From contig BLLK01000029.1 of the NCBI GenBank assembly GCA_021927905.1, forward strand, positions 496,001 through 560,000: 64,000 nucleotides of DNA, given 5' to 3'. Origin of the DNA: Chaetoceros tenuissimus (Eukaryota > Bacillariophyta > Thalassiosirophyceae > Chaetocerotales > Chaetocerotaceae). The position numbers and the translations under genes were made by a program. The notes beneath the pieces were generated by a model, which saw nothing but the letters and a program-made list of their open reading frames with translations, had not been told where the DNA came from and made no database searches. Positions 56,584 through 64,000 of this stretch are shown in pieces (positions within the stretch are counted from its first letter, which is position 1; each line of letters opens with the position of its first letter).

Positions 56584-57906
56584 ATGCAAAATAGTACATT
56601 GCAACCACCAGAAGCTGCTCTCTCCACGATACAAAACTCTGCCAATGATGCTATGATCCAACTTGCTAGTGTTTCGGAACAAGTTTCAACAAATGTGGAC
56701 CAGAACCAAGTTGCCGAACAGATTCAGCCAGAGAGGAGCTCTTTCGTTGATGCCGATGCTGCTTTTGCTAGTGGAGCTGCAGCATACCATCAAGGTGCAC
56801 CTTTCCAACATCCAGCACAGTCTCTACCAACAGCCAATAATATACAAGCCCCTGGGCCATATACAGCGGCTACTAATGCTGGAACAAATATATTTGGTCT
56901 TCCAGCAAGTAAGCAGGGTCTTTCTTCTGCTGGTTGCAGAGACCCATCTGAAGTACATGCTGCTGTGAACATGATCAGCAAAAGTAGTACCAGTCTATAC
57001 TCATCACCGGCACCATCCATCTCCTCGGATTTGGGATCTATGATGGAAGAAGCGCCCCCATCAGGTCCAGCTAAAAAGAAGCGAAAATCTGGTAGTTCTT
57101 CCAAGCAGCACCAACTACCAATGTTTCTCACAAAGACCTATCACATGATAGAAAAATCGGACCCTGAAATAGCTACTTGGAGTGAGAACGGAGATAACTT
57201 TGTTGTGAAAAATGTAGAAAAGTTTGCATCTACTATCTTGCCGCAGTATTTCAAGCATGCAAACTTCTCTTCTTTTGCACGACAACTGAACTTTTATGGC
57301 TTCAGAAAACTCAAAGCAGAACCTATCCTCACCCGTGATTACGACGCCAGCACGGCTTCATATGTGCGATTTTTTCACGAGAAGTTCCAAAAGGATAAAC
57401 CTGAACTTCTTGTCCACATCAAACGAGCTACAAAGGCTGATGTGCAAAGCAAAGATGATGTTGAATCATTACGTCATGAAATTCAGCACTTAAATGATGT
57501 CATAGCTGGAATGCAAAATGAGTTTGATAGGAAGCTCTCTGATATGTACATGGACATCAACATGAAATTTCAAAACATGTATGATAGCTATCATTCATTA
57601 CAAAGCCAACTCATGAATGGACATGGTTCTAGTGTAAGCAGTGCAAATCATCCAGCAATGAAACAAACGACAATTCCTGTTGCTTCTTCTGCGAAAAGCC
57701 TGAGCACCGATCTAACTCCAAATGCAGTTCTAAATGGAGCGAATGTTCATCGTCAGACATCTTTTTCAAGCTTAGGAAACCCACCACCGAAAAAGGCAGG
57801 CACTGATATGATGCAGATGTTATCACAGGCGACCATGACGTTGAAATCGCCAGCGCTACCTGCAGCCGAAGGCAAAGTGGGAGATGATAAATTCACACTG
57901 AAGTAG
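56584..57906 (+). CDS. HSF: Heat shock factor (HSF)-type transcription factor
   Basis: HSFs are greatly expanded in diatoms. The intronless 440-aa frame has a Gln/Ala-rich N-terminus and a nuclear signal KKKRKSG (aa 164-170). The HSF winged-helix domain covers aa 177-282: LPMFLTKTYHMIEKSD, then TWSENGDNFVVKNVEKFAST, LPQYFKHANFSSFARQLNFY and GFRKL. YVRFFHEKFQKDKPELL closes it. A heptad coiled coil (about aa 290-340) allows oligomers. The C-terminus is Ser/Pro-rich. A damaged piece of a near relative lies 2 kb downstream. Confidence 0.94.
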   Translation: MQNSTLQPPEAALSTIQNSANDAMIQLASVSEQVSTNVDQNQVAEQIQPERSSFVDADAAFASGAAAYHQGAPFQHPAQSLPTANNIQAPGPYTAATNAGTNIFGLPASKQGLSSAGCRDPSEVHAAVNMISKSSTSLYSSPAPSISSDLGSMMEEAPPSGPAKKKRKSGSSSKQHQLPMFLTKTYHMIEKSDPEIATWSENGDNFVVKNVEKFASTILPQYFKHANFSSFARQLNFYGFRKLKAEPILTRDYDASTASYVRFFHEKFQKDKPELLVHIKRATKADVQSKDDVESLRHEIQHLNDVIAGMQNEFDRKLSDMYMDINMKFQNMYDSYHSLQSQLMNGHGSSVSSANHPAMKQTTIPVASSAKSLSTDLTPNAVLNGANVHRQTSFSSLGNPPPKKAGTDMMQMLSQATMTLKSPALPAAEGKVGDDKFTLK

Positions 57907-58085
57907 ATCAACTTTAGAATAGTAGTAGATGCTTTTGTTTTTAAGGGGGGTTGCTATATAAGTATAATTATGTATTTATATTATCTATATCTTGTGATGC
58001 GAGTTGATGAGACAAGAGATTTGTGGGGACTTTGCGTCTAATGAAATGTGGGAATTGTACTGCAGTCAAAATTTCATCAAGAAAG

Positions 58086-58550
58086 TTAGGAATCTAAATT
58101 GAGCTGTCTCAGAGAAGCTAGGTCCTCATCAGATAATTGGTTGCTCACGCTTTGGTTTAGAGATTCTCTCAACATCTGCATCGTCCGAGGATGGACTATT
58201 AGGCTTTCTCTCTGTCGGTTGTGAGCTAGCATATTCCATATCATTCGGTGATCACTTCTTTTAAAATAGAATCTAGGATCGATCTTACGCCCTTTTTTCT
58301 TTGTCGTCGCTACATTTTCTGGATGAACTTCTTCGATCCAGTCCTCGAATTTAGCGTCTTTATTCTTTGGATTGCTGATGAATTCAGCAAGATGCTCAAC
58401 TATTGCCTTCAGACATGCTTCTGTGGCCTCTCGAACCATTCTTTCATTTTCTTCTTTTTCTCTCAACTCTTGGTCTTGATTATTGTCAATGCTTCTAGAC
58501 ACAAACAAAACCCTTTGAATAGAGGTTTTAATCTTGTTGAATTTAATCAT
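58086..58550 (-). CDS. Charged protein of unknown function (154 aa)
   Basis: The frame from ATG 58550 gives 154 aa. The N-terminus is helical and charged (DQELREKEENERMVREATEACLKAI), followed by FEDWIEEVHPENV and RFYFKRSDHRMIWNML, which look like a conserved core. No family is recognised. A good splice acceptor (TTTGTGTCTAG) lies inside the frame at about 58499, so the true gene may join an upstream exon and skip the first residues. It is convergent with HSF, 180 bp apart. Confidence 0.55.
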   Translation of the reverse strand: MIKFNKIKTSIQRVLFVSRSIDNNQDQELREKEENERMVREATEACLKAIVEHLAEFISNPKNKDAKFEDWIEEVHPENVATTKKKGRKIDPRFYFKRSDHRMIWNMLAHNRQRESLIVHPRTMQMLRESLNQSVSNQLSDEDLASLRQLNLDS

Positions 58551-59005
58551 TTTCTCAATAAATTGTTGCAGCTTTATCACTTAGACAATGTTCCACATCT
58601 ACTTTTACAGTTGCATGTACCTTCTTATGAGCAAAAAGAGCTTCAAGTTGTACTAAAGAGGGAAAAGTGCAAAAGCAAGAAGTTCCACATTCTAGTACGG
58701 GGTACGATTGAATAGTAGACATCATTGATGGGTCATTGTTCTAAAGCTTAGCAGTAGAAGTACGTACATAGTAGTAAAGTAGTAGCCTACGATAGGCTTC
58801 CCTTTTTCACTTTGTTGACACCTTAAGGCTTTTTCCTCACCGTATTTTAACCGGTATGAAAATGGTCAGATTTTGCACGAAAGTGCAAAAGGAGCCACGC
58901 ACTTGAACTTGCTCAGCATGCTCTTTTGACACCTCCACATCAATTCTTGCACATGCTCGCTTGGGTAATGCGCTACGTGGTTGTCAAATTATCTCTTTGT
59001 CTTTG
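58551..59005. other. Divergent promoter region, 455 bp
   Basis: Gap between the charged-protein and Mpv17-family starts. A 57-codon minus-strand frame (about 58707-58560) could be an upstream exon of the charged-protein gene, but I found no in-phase donor. Confidence 0.4.
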
Positions 59006-59674
59006 ATGCATACGTTCCCATTTTTAATTTTTCTCACTACTCTAGCTCTGGTGCAGGGCAACATTAATCATACCAAAATGTTCAATGGTTTTAAATCAAA
59101 GATAATACAAGCTGCAAAAACGGAAACTTTGAGAAATAGTGTTGTAGGTTTTACACTGTTTGGTGGATCCGATGTGCTTGCTCAAAAGATTGAAGGTCAA
59201 AAAAGAGGGTGTAATTCTTCAAGGCGATTGGATCGTAAATTCATTGATGTTGATGAAAAGAGAGCATTCATCTCTGGAACGTTGGGCATTGTTGCTGCAG
59301 GATATATCTACCCCTGTGCTTACAAACAACTTGATAAAATTTTCATAGGAAAGGAATTGGTCACCTTGGTAAAGAAAAGTATTGTAGAGATATGCACAGT
59401 TGGAGTGCTTGTGAACTCGCTTAGTATTGCTGCAAGGGGTTTGCTGTCTGGTCATTCTACTCAAGAAGTTGGGAAACATGTACGGGATGAAATGCCACAA
59501 GTATTTCTCAATGATGCCAGAGTTTGGTTTCCTTATAATATGGTAGCCTTTAGCATCCTTCCAGTCCATATAAGACCAATAACAACAGCAATTATGGAAT
59601 CATGCTGGCAAACGTACATCAGTCTTTGTTCAAATAATTACGATGAAATTTGCCAAATTGAACAGACATTTTAA
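59006..59674 (+). CDS. Mpv17/PMP22-family membrane protein
   Basis: Mpv17 proteins are four-helix channels of mitochondria, peroxisomes or plastids. The 222-aa frame starts at ATG 59006 with a signal-like helix (HTFPFLIFLTTLALVQG). Family features are FTLFGGSDVLAQKIEG, then VDEKRAFISGTLGIVAAGYIY, YKQLDKIFIG and the C-terminal signature RVWFPYNMVAFSILPVHIRP followed by ITTAIMESCWQTYIS. The usual W-P-x-x-Q/N-x-x-N/A-F pattern is met by WFPYNMVAF. A 19-20-base piece of its 3' half (59555-59574) recurs at the window end, after the retroelement. Confidence 0.85.
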   Translation: MHTFPFLIFLTTLALVQGNINHTKMFNGFKSKIIQAAKTETLRNSVVGFTLFGGSDVLAQKIEGQKRGCNSSRRLDRKFIDVDEKRAFISGTLGIVAAGYIYPCAYKQLDKIFIGKELVTLVKKSIVEICTVGVLVNSLSIAARGLLSGHSTQEVGKHVRDEMPQVFLNDARVWFPYNMVAFSILPVHIRPITTAIMESCWQTYISLCSNNYDEICQIEQTF

Positions 59675-59734
59675 AGTTACATAGTACAACTAACGACCGC
59701 GTTTATTATGCCGTGAAGAAACTAAGCAAATAGT

Positions 59735-59892
59735 CGCCAGCTATGTCCGATTTTATCACGAGAAGTTCCAAAAGGATAAACCTGAACTTCTTGTCCACAT
59801 CAAACGAGCTACGAAGGCTGATGTACAAAGCAAAGATGATGTTGAATCTTTACGTCATGAAATTCAGCATTTGAATGATGTCATAGCTGATG
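59735..59892 (+). pseudogene. Fragment of a heat-shock-factor gene
   Basis: About 50 codons match HSF aa 258-308 of the intact gene 2.4 kb upstream (start of homology near ASYVRF, end at LNDVIA). The piece lacks the DNA-binding domain's first two thirds and the rest of the protein, and its frame soon meets a stop. About nine base differences are mostly third-position silent changes; only one residue (F to Y) differs. It was probably part of a working paralogue under selection until recently, not a fresh copy of the neighbour. Confidence 0.82.
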
Positions 59893-59996
59893 TATAGTGT
59901 AGAGTAGATGTAAAGTAGAACTTTTTCGAAACTAGTTTTAATAGTTAGAGGTAGATCCAAAACAATGACCTGATAGGTTTCCTCTGTCGCAGGGTA

Positions 59997-60059
59997 TTTT
60001 TTACTATGATCGCTGCACTTTTGCCTTTGGCAAAAGCGCAACGCGATCATAGTAAAAAA
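59997..60059. repeat. Large hairpin in left pseudo-LTR
   Basis: Arms TTTTTTACTATGATCGC and its complement (17 bp) close around an inner 8-bp arm pair (CTTTTGCC/GGCAAAAG). A copy lies at 63631-63693. It could form a cruciform in DNA or a strong stem in RNA. Confidence 0.9.
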
Positions 60060-60135
60060 TATTCTATTCTTTTTCACGTAGTACTTGTTTGGTACGTGAA
60101 AAATCATCGACGTCATAATGACGTCACAGGGTTGG

Positions 60136-60172
60136 AACTGTGCATCAACTGATGAGCGTTAGCGAAACGGTT
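60136..60172 (+). other. Hammerhead-ribozyme-like core in left pseudo-LTR
   Basis: CTGATGA (60149-60155), a 2-bp stem with loop GTTA, then GAAAC (60164-60168) reproduce the conserved hammerhead core strand. AACUGU (60136-60141) can pair with ACGGUU (60167-60172) as stem III. The next base is G where a cleavable H is expected, and only a few bases remain for stem I. So this is a core-like motif, not a proven ribozyme. The second copy is at 63770-63806. Hammerheads are known in pseudo-LTRs of Penelope-like elements. Confidence 0.6.
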
Positions 60173-60368
60173 AAATTTGAGATTTTAGTGGGAATGAGCT
60201 CGCCGAAATTGAGTTTGTTTTTCTTCAACACTTTGCAAAATCTTTTGTCAGTCTTACTGTTTTGATAGCACCTAAATTAATACAGTCCTTCGGGATAAGT
60301 TTTGTTTACATTTACGGTTAATTCCTAGAATACCGTCTCATCGCAAGTTAGATTACACACCCATAACA

Positions 60369-61475
60369 ATGCAGCATTCAGCATCGACTTCTGCCTCTCA
60401 ACCGAGTATCCTAAGAAACAAACGGACTCGGATTGGTGAAACTAGTATTATCCAACCCAAGTCTAACTCAGATAAAGATAGACTACTAGCTACCTTTGAG
60501 AGTGGTTGCTTGAATCTCCACGAAGCAGCTCGTGACAGCGAGCAAACTGTTAGGTTTAAGAATGACTTCATCAAAGACCTACTGAAATTCCAGAAACAAA
60601 AAGAACGCAGCAATCGCCTTTTGGAAGATAACTTCATTCCAAAAAACATAGCGCTAAAAGTTGCACTTACTGGTACTCCCGAAATTTCAAATACTGACGA
60701 ATTTAAATCGATTCAAGGGAGAGCCTCCATCGCCCTTCAAGAATACCAGAAAAAAATGAAGGAGCTGATGGTGGAAACTGCCACACTGGAAATTGAAACC
60801 ACTATGAAATCGCAACAGGAAACTGTTTACAATTTCACAAGAGAACTGTTTTTGGACAGCCTGCTATTAGAAGGTGCTTCAGAGGACACCGATGACGATA
60901 ACAGGATGGAATCACTTGCTGAAGTGATGACCGAAGCAGTTCTGGATGACGAATCTTTTTCAAAAATCTACTTTGGAAGAGTTAAATCTTTTGAGCGTCA
61001 GGATGGTACTAGCGAGAAAATTGCAAGCTATAGAGCTGCTATCGAGAGAAACCAATCTTGTGTGAATGACGTGAAAAAGCAAATGCATAAAATCCTTGTA
61101 GCAACTGTAGAGTTGCACCAAGAGATTATTCTGAATCAACTAACACATGATGCCATCGCTAAAAGAAGATCCAAGACCCAAGCGGCGGCTGATGTTAACA
61201 ACATCCAAATGAATGTCGATCAGGCTATGGCTTCTATGGATGTAGATACTATGAACGATTTGGTTGATCGTCGTATCATGGAGATTGAAAAAGCAAAGAA
61301 AGAAAAAGCAAAAAACTCCAAAAGGGGCGCCACAAAGAAGAGCAGCGCCTCGTCAAAAAAGAAAAAGAAAAAGAACGAGCAACAAAAAAATGGACAAGGG
61401 CACAAAGGCAAAGACACCAAAAGAGACAGTGGAAACAAAAAGTCAAAGAAAAGCAAGCGTACTGGTCAAAATTGA
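60369..61475 (+). CDS. ORF1 of Penelope-like element, coiled-coil with polylysine tail
   Basis: 368 aa, starting 21 bp after the left repeat. The middle is helical with heptad stretches (SIALQEYQKKMKELMVETATLE and a later VKKQMHKILVATVELHQEIIL). The last 60 residues are extremely lysine-rich (for example SKKKKKKNEQQKN), which would bind RNA. No known domain is recognised. Its end overlaps the frame of the RT ORF, which lies in the -1 register. Confidence 0.8.
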   Translation: MQHSASTSASQPSILRNKRTRIGETSIIQPKSNSDKDRLLATFESGCLNLHEAARDSEQTVRFKNDFIKDLLKFQKQKERSNRLLEDNFIPKNIALKVALTGTPEISNTDEFKSIQGRASIALQEYQKKMKELMVETATLEIETTMKSQQETVYNFTRELFLDSLLLEGASEDTDDDNRMESLAEVMTEAVLDDESFSKIYFGRVKSFERQDGTSEKIASYRAAIERNQSCVNDVKKQMHKILVATVELHQEIILNQLTHDAIAKRRSKTQAAADVNNIQMNVDQAMASMDVDTMNDLVDRRIMEIEKAKKEKAKNSKRGATKKSSASSKKKKKKNEQQKNGQGHKGKDTKRDSGNKKSKKSKRTGQN

Positions 61476-61570
61476 GAAATATTGAGCGGAAAGAAAGAAC
61501 TAGAATTCTGAATAAGTTTAAATTTCTTTATTCATATTCAGATTCTTTTCTTTCTCCCAATCAGTTTCGT

Positions 61571-63607
61571 ATGGGCTATATTGTCCAACAAATTCTCCAG
61601 AATATTCCTCTTGACTCCCTACTCTATTCCCCTCGCCATTTTAGTTACCATGATCTTCGATCAAATAAAAACAAACCTATACCTGCTCTCCGTTCTCTTC
61701 TCGGTTTAGGTTTGAACTTTTGCCTGCATCCTTCTCAGCAAACCCGCATTGATGAGACTGGATTAGAAACTCTAAAGAAAGACTTTTGCACACGCTTAAT
61801 GTTTGCTGGAAAAGAAGAAGATGCCGAAGAGGCACCTGACCTTTACATTAAGAGCAAAGATTGGGAACCACCGGATGCTCCTGCTCCTTGCATGCAACGC
61901 CTAATGAATTTCGAAATGGAGCTACGACGTAACTTTGCCACTCCTCGTCGTCATAAAAATGCTCCAATACAGCTATTAGCCCATCAACTGGATGCTTTGA
62001 CCTGGTTAAAAGAGCACCCAGAAATAGTTGTCCTTCACACAGATAAAAATCTCGGTCCAGCCATTATGGATCGTGAGAGATATCTAGATCTCGCTTGGAG
62101 AGATCATCTCTCGGATAGATATACTTATCAACGACTTACTCAAGAAGAAGCGAAAACTTTACAAAATGAAGCGATTGAAAAGTTGCATTATTTTATTCGT
62201 AACTTCGATACCAAGATTGGATTTGATAACACAAACTTTATCAAAAGAATGCTGCAGTACAACTTCACAGACTCTGACAGCGACGACCGTGGTTTTTCTT
62301 GGATGTACTTACTCGCCAAGATCCATAAACCAAAGCTCAAGACTCGTGCCATTATTTCTTACAGTGGTAGCTTACTTGAAGGCTTAGGTCGCTGGGTAGA
62401 CAAGGAGCTCAAGAAAATCACAGCCCGCCTCCCCTATATCGCTAAAGATTCCAAATCCATCGTTGTTGACCTTCGTGCCAAGCGATGGCCTGCTGCCACA
62501 TCCATTTTTACAATGGATGCAGTGTCTATGTACACTAACATCCATCTTGGTCACGCTTTACCTATCATCATGAAGTTCCTTACTTCACATCCTAAAGGTT
62601 TAGCAATTAAAAAAGCAGCAAACATATCTGTCTCCGCGCTAGAACACGCACTGGAACTCATCATGAGTTACAATTTATTCAAATTTGGAGACTGTTACTT
62701 TCTGCAACTTGCTGGTACTGCCATGGGTGCACCCTGTGCACCTGAATGGGCCACACTTTACTACTGCATCTTCGAGCTAGATATTATCCCTCTCTTCCCG
62801 GAACTTGGATTCTACAAGCGATACATAGACGATAGCCTCGGCCTTTGGACTCCCTTACAAGACAACGACCTACAAAGAAGAGAAGAGTTCAAGAGAGTAG
62901 TGAGTACGTTTGGAGCGAATGATCAATTCTTCAAAGACAACCCTTCCTTGAAGCCTCTTCAATGGGAAGTCGAAGACTTCTCCTCCTCAGCAGTATTCTT
63001 GGATTTAAACATCCATTTAGATGTTAATGGTATATGCCATACATCTATCTATGAAAAGAGTTTGAATCTGTACCTATACATCCCGCCACACTCGTGCCAT
63101 GCCCCTGGTGTGACAAAAAGTGTAATTTTCGGAATGGTACATAGAGCCGTCACTCTTTTCTCTGATAAGACAAAGATTCCTGATTATCTAAAGTTATGCT
63201 TCAACAGGTTAGTGCGCCGAGGACATCGTCCCAGTGTCATCAAACCCCTTTTTGCAGAAGCAATACAAAAACACGCGTCAGGATCTTCATGTAGCCGAGC
63301 TAGTACTTCTAGCGATAGGCCACTTGTCTTCCAGCTACCCTATAACCCCCTTGACCCGAATCGTAAAAAAATCCAAGCTGCCTTTAAAGACTGCATCCTT
63401 GAACCACCTAATGAAGACCCCTGGTCTTCTCTATCAGCAAATGATACAGGTGCACCTCCTAATATCAACAGATTGATAGTCTGCTATAGGAGACAGCCAA
63501 GTCTAGGAACACTTCTTGCTCCACGGAAGCTTCGTTTTAGTCAAGATTTCTCTATTTCTCAATACTATGAGAAATATCAGGTTATGAACCCTGCGCCTAC
63601 TACCTGA
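61571..63607 (+). CDS. Penelope-type reverse transcriptase (ORF2)
   Basis: 678 aa from the first ATG; the frame is open upstream to about 61289, overlapping ORF1 by about 187 bp. Order of motifs (from this ATG): HTDKNLGPA about aa 156-164, LAKIHKPKLKTRAII and LGRWVDKEL about aa 250-280, FTMDAVSMYTNI about aa 313-324, AGTAMGAPCAP about aa 381-391 and YIDD aa 418-421 (62822-62833). VFLDLNIHL (thumb-proximal strand) and VCYRRQPSLGTLL near the end are Penelope features. No GIY-YIG domain follows. The stop falls just inside the right repeat. Confidence 0.9.
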   Translation: MGYIVQQILQNIPLDSLLYSPRHFSYHDLRSNKNKPIPALRSLLGLGLNFCLHPSQQTRIDETGLETLKKDFCTRLMFAGKEEDAEEAPDLYIKSKDWEPPDAPAPCMQRLMNFEMELRRNFATPRRHKNAPIQLLAHQLDALTWLKEHPEIVVLHTDKNLGPAIMDRERYLDLAWRDHLSDRYTYQRLTQEEAKTLQNEAIEKLHYFIRNFDTKIGFDNTNFIKRMLQYNFTDSDSDDRGFSWMYLLAKIHKPKLKTRAIISYSGSLLEGLGRWVDKELKKITARLPYIAKDSKSIVVDLRAKRWPAATSIFTMDAVSMYTNIHLGHALPIIMKFLTSHPKGLAIKKAANISVSALEHALELIMSYNLFKFGDCYFLQLAGTAMGAPCAPEWATLYYCIFELDIIPLFPELGFYKRYIDDSLGLWTPLQDNDLQRREEFKRVVSTFGANDQFFKDNPSLKPLQWEVEDFSSSAVFLDLNIHLDVNGICHTSIYEKSLNLYLYIPPHSCHAPGVTKSVIFGMVHRAVTLFSDKTKIPDYLKLCFNRLVRRGHRPSVIKPLFAEAIQKHASGSSCSRASTSSDRPLVFQLPYNPLDPNRKKIQAAFKDCILEPPNEDPWSSLSANDTGAPPNINRLIVCYRRQPSLGTLLAPRKLRFSQDFSISQYYEKYQVMNPAPTT

Positions 63608-63981
63608 TAGGTTTCCTCTGTCGCAGGGTATTTTTTACTATGATCGCTGCACTTTTGCCTTTGGCAAAAGCGCAACGCGATCATAGTAAAAAATATTCTA
63701 TTCTTTTTCACGTAGTACTTGTTTGGTACGTGAAAAATCATCGACGTCATAATGACGTCACAGGGTTGGAACTGTGCATCAACTGATGAGCGTTAGCGAA
63801 ACGGTTAAATTTGAGATTTTAGTGGGAATGAGCTCGCCGAAATTGAGTTTGTTTTTCTTCAACACTTTGCAAAATCTTTTGTCAGTCTTACTGTTTTGAT
63901 AGCACCTAAATTAATACAGTCCTTCGGGATAAGTTTTGTTTACATTTACGGTTAATTCCTAGAATACCGTCTCATCGCAAG
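63602..63981 (+). repeat. Right 380-bp direct repeat (pseudo-LTR)
   Basis: By eye identical to 59968-60347, with the same hairpin (63631-63693), palindrome (63743-63759) and hammerhead-like core (63770-63806). ORF2 ends within its first six bases. Host-like sequence (19 bases identical to 59556-59574) follows directly. Confidence 0.93.
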
Positions 63982-64000
63982 CATCCTTCCAGTCCATATA

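Larger units (their letters stand above)
59968..60347 (+). repeat. Left 380-bp direct repeat (pseudo-LTR) of the Penelope-like element
   Basis: It starts ACCTGATAGG and ends CTCATCGCAAG. By eye it is identical to the right copy, which lies 3,634 bp downstream. It contains a hairpin (59997-60059), a second inverted repeat (60070-60103), a CRE-like palindrome (60109-60125) and a hammerhead-like core (60136-60172). It probably supplies promoter and RNA-processing signals. Confidence 0.93.
59968..63981 (+). mobile_element. Penelope-like retroelement, endonuclease-lacking, whole-looking
   Basis: The element is 4,014 bp, bounded by two 380-bp direct repeats (pseudo-LTRs). It has two reading frames: a coiled-coil/lysine-rich ORF1 and an RT ORF2. 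The RT motifs HTDKNLGPAI, DAVSMYTNI, AGTAMGAPCAP and RYIDDSLGLW are those of Penelope-like RTs, not of LTR or LINE RTs. No GIY-YIG endonuclease box (before or after the RT) is visible. Endonuclease-lacking Penelope elements are known from rotifers, fungi, plants and stramenopiles. Identical repeats and open frames suggest a very young copy. The host context (an HSF scrap before it, Mpv17 sequence after it) is discussed in the findings. Confidence 0.88.

Noticed and set aside
58560-58707. Upstream exon of the charged 154-aa protein
   Set aside because: Open frame with ATG exists, but none of the donor sites gives the phase needed by the acceptor near 58499.
60136-60172. A complete, active hammerhead ribozyme
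   Set aside because: Core strand is present but the base at the cleavage position is G and stem I cannot form in cis, so activity cannot be claimed.
59968-63981. LTR retrotransposon reading of the terminal repeats
   Set aside because: No protease, integrase or RNase H frame, no primer-binding site evident, and the RT motifs are Penelope-type; the repeats are pseudo-LTRs.

Overview
The window is nuclear DNA of a photosynthetic stramenopile, almost certainly a diatom. It is AT-rich, and genes sit on both strands with short gaps. Introns are small, about 64-130 bp, with GT..AG ends. Several proteins begin with a signal peptide followed by an ASAFAP-like motif, the diatom plastid import signal. 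Clear or near forms occur in HCF101, uroporphyrinogen decarboxylase, LeuB, CtpA, a Psb31-like protein and a new thylakoid-type protein. MGDG synthase and a heat-shock-factor gene also fit a diatom. I do not commit to a species.

Layout. 1-6.1 kb (minus strand): HCF101 Fe-S scaffold (runs off the left edge), mRNA decapping enzyme DCP2, and a type III GGPP synthase. 6.3-9.7 kb (plus): an SLC10A7-like transporter, a small unknown protein and Mago nashi. 9.8-17.4 kb: exosome subunit MTR3, a 1,074-aa coiled-coil protein, proteasome subunit RPN10 and a membrane coiled-coil protein. 17.4-24.7 kb: a hAT-type MITE, UROD, phosphoglycerate mutase, LeuB, a Harbinger-type MITE and the D1-processing protease CtpA. 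24.9-32.4 kb: coatomer zeta, asparagine synthetase, an unknown protein and a J-like protein without HPD. 33.7-35.6 kb: two divergent plastid genes, one of them visible only after joining its two exons. 35.8-43.6 kb: CAP/Srv2, an acidic protein, SYS1 (also recovered by splicing), an LRR-like protein, an SLC25 carrier and a PRKCSH-like membrane protein. 44.2-59.7 kb: a TLDc protein, Tousled-like kinase, mitochondrial uL15, a histidine-phosphatase-like protein, nicotinate phosphoribosyltransferase, MGDG synthase, HSF, an unknown protein and an Mpv17-family protein.

The last 4 kb is a whole-looking Penelope-like retroelement (59968-63981). It has 380-bp direct terminal repeats identical by eye, a lysine-rich coiled-coil ORF1 and an RT ORF with a YIDD catalytic box. 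No GIY-YIG endonuclease is visible. Each terminal repeat holds a large hairpin, a CRE-like palindrome and a hammerhead-ribozyme-like core. The element lies just past a stray heat-shock-factor fragment. The 19 bases after its right repeat return to the inside of the Mpv17 gene, implying a roughly 412-bp duplication of the target or a tandem/assembly structure that continues past the window.

Functionally the genes are housekeeping and plastid genes with no operon-like logic. Plastid themes recur: haem, leucine, galactolipid, photosystem II repair and Fe-S supply. The unusual content is in the mobile elements and the duplicated right end.
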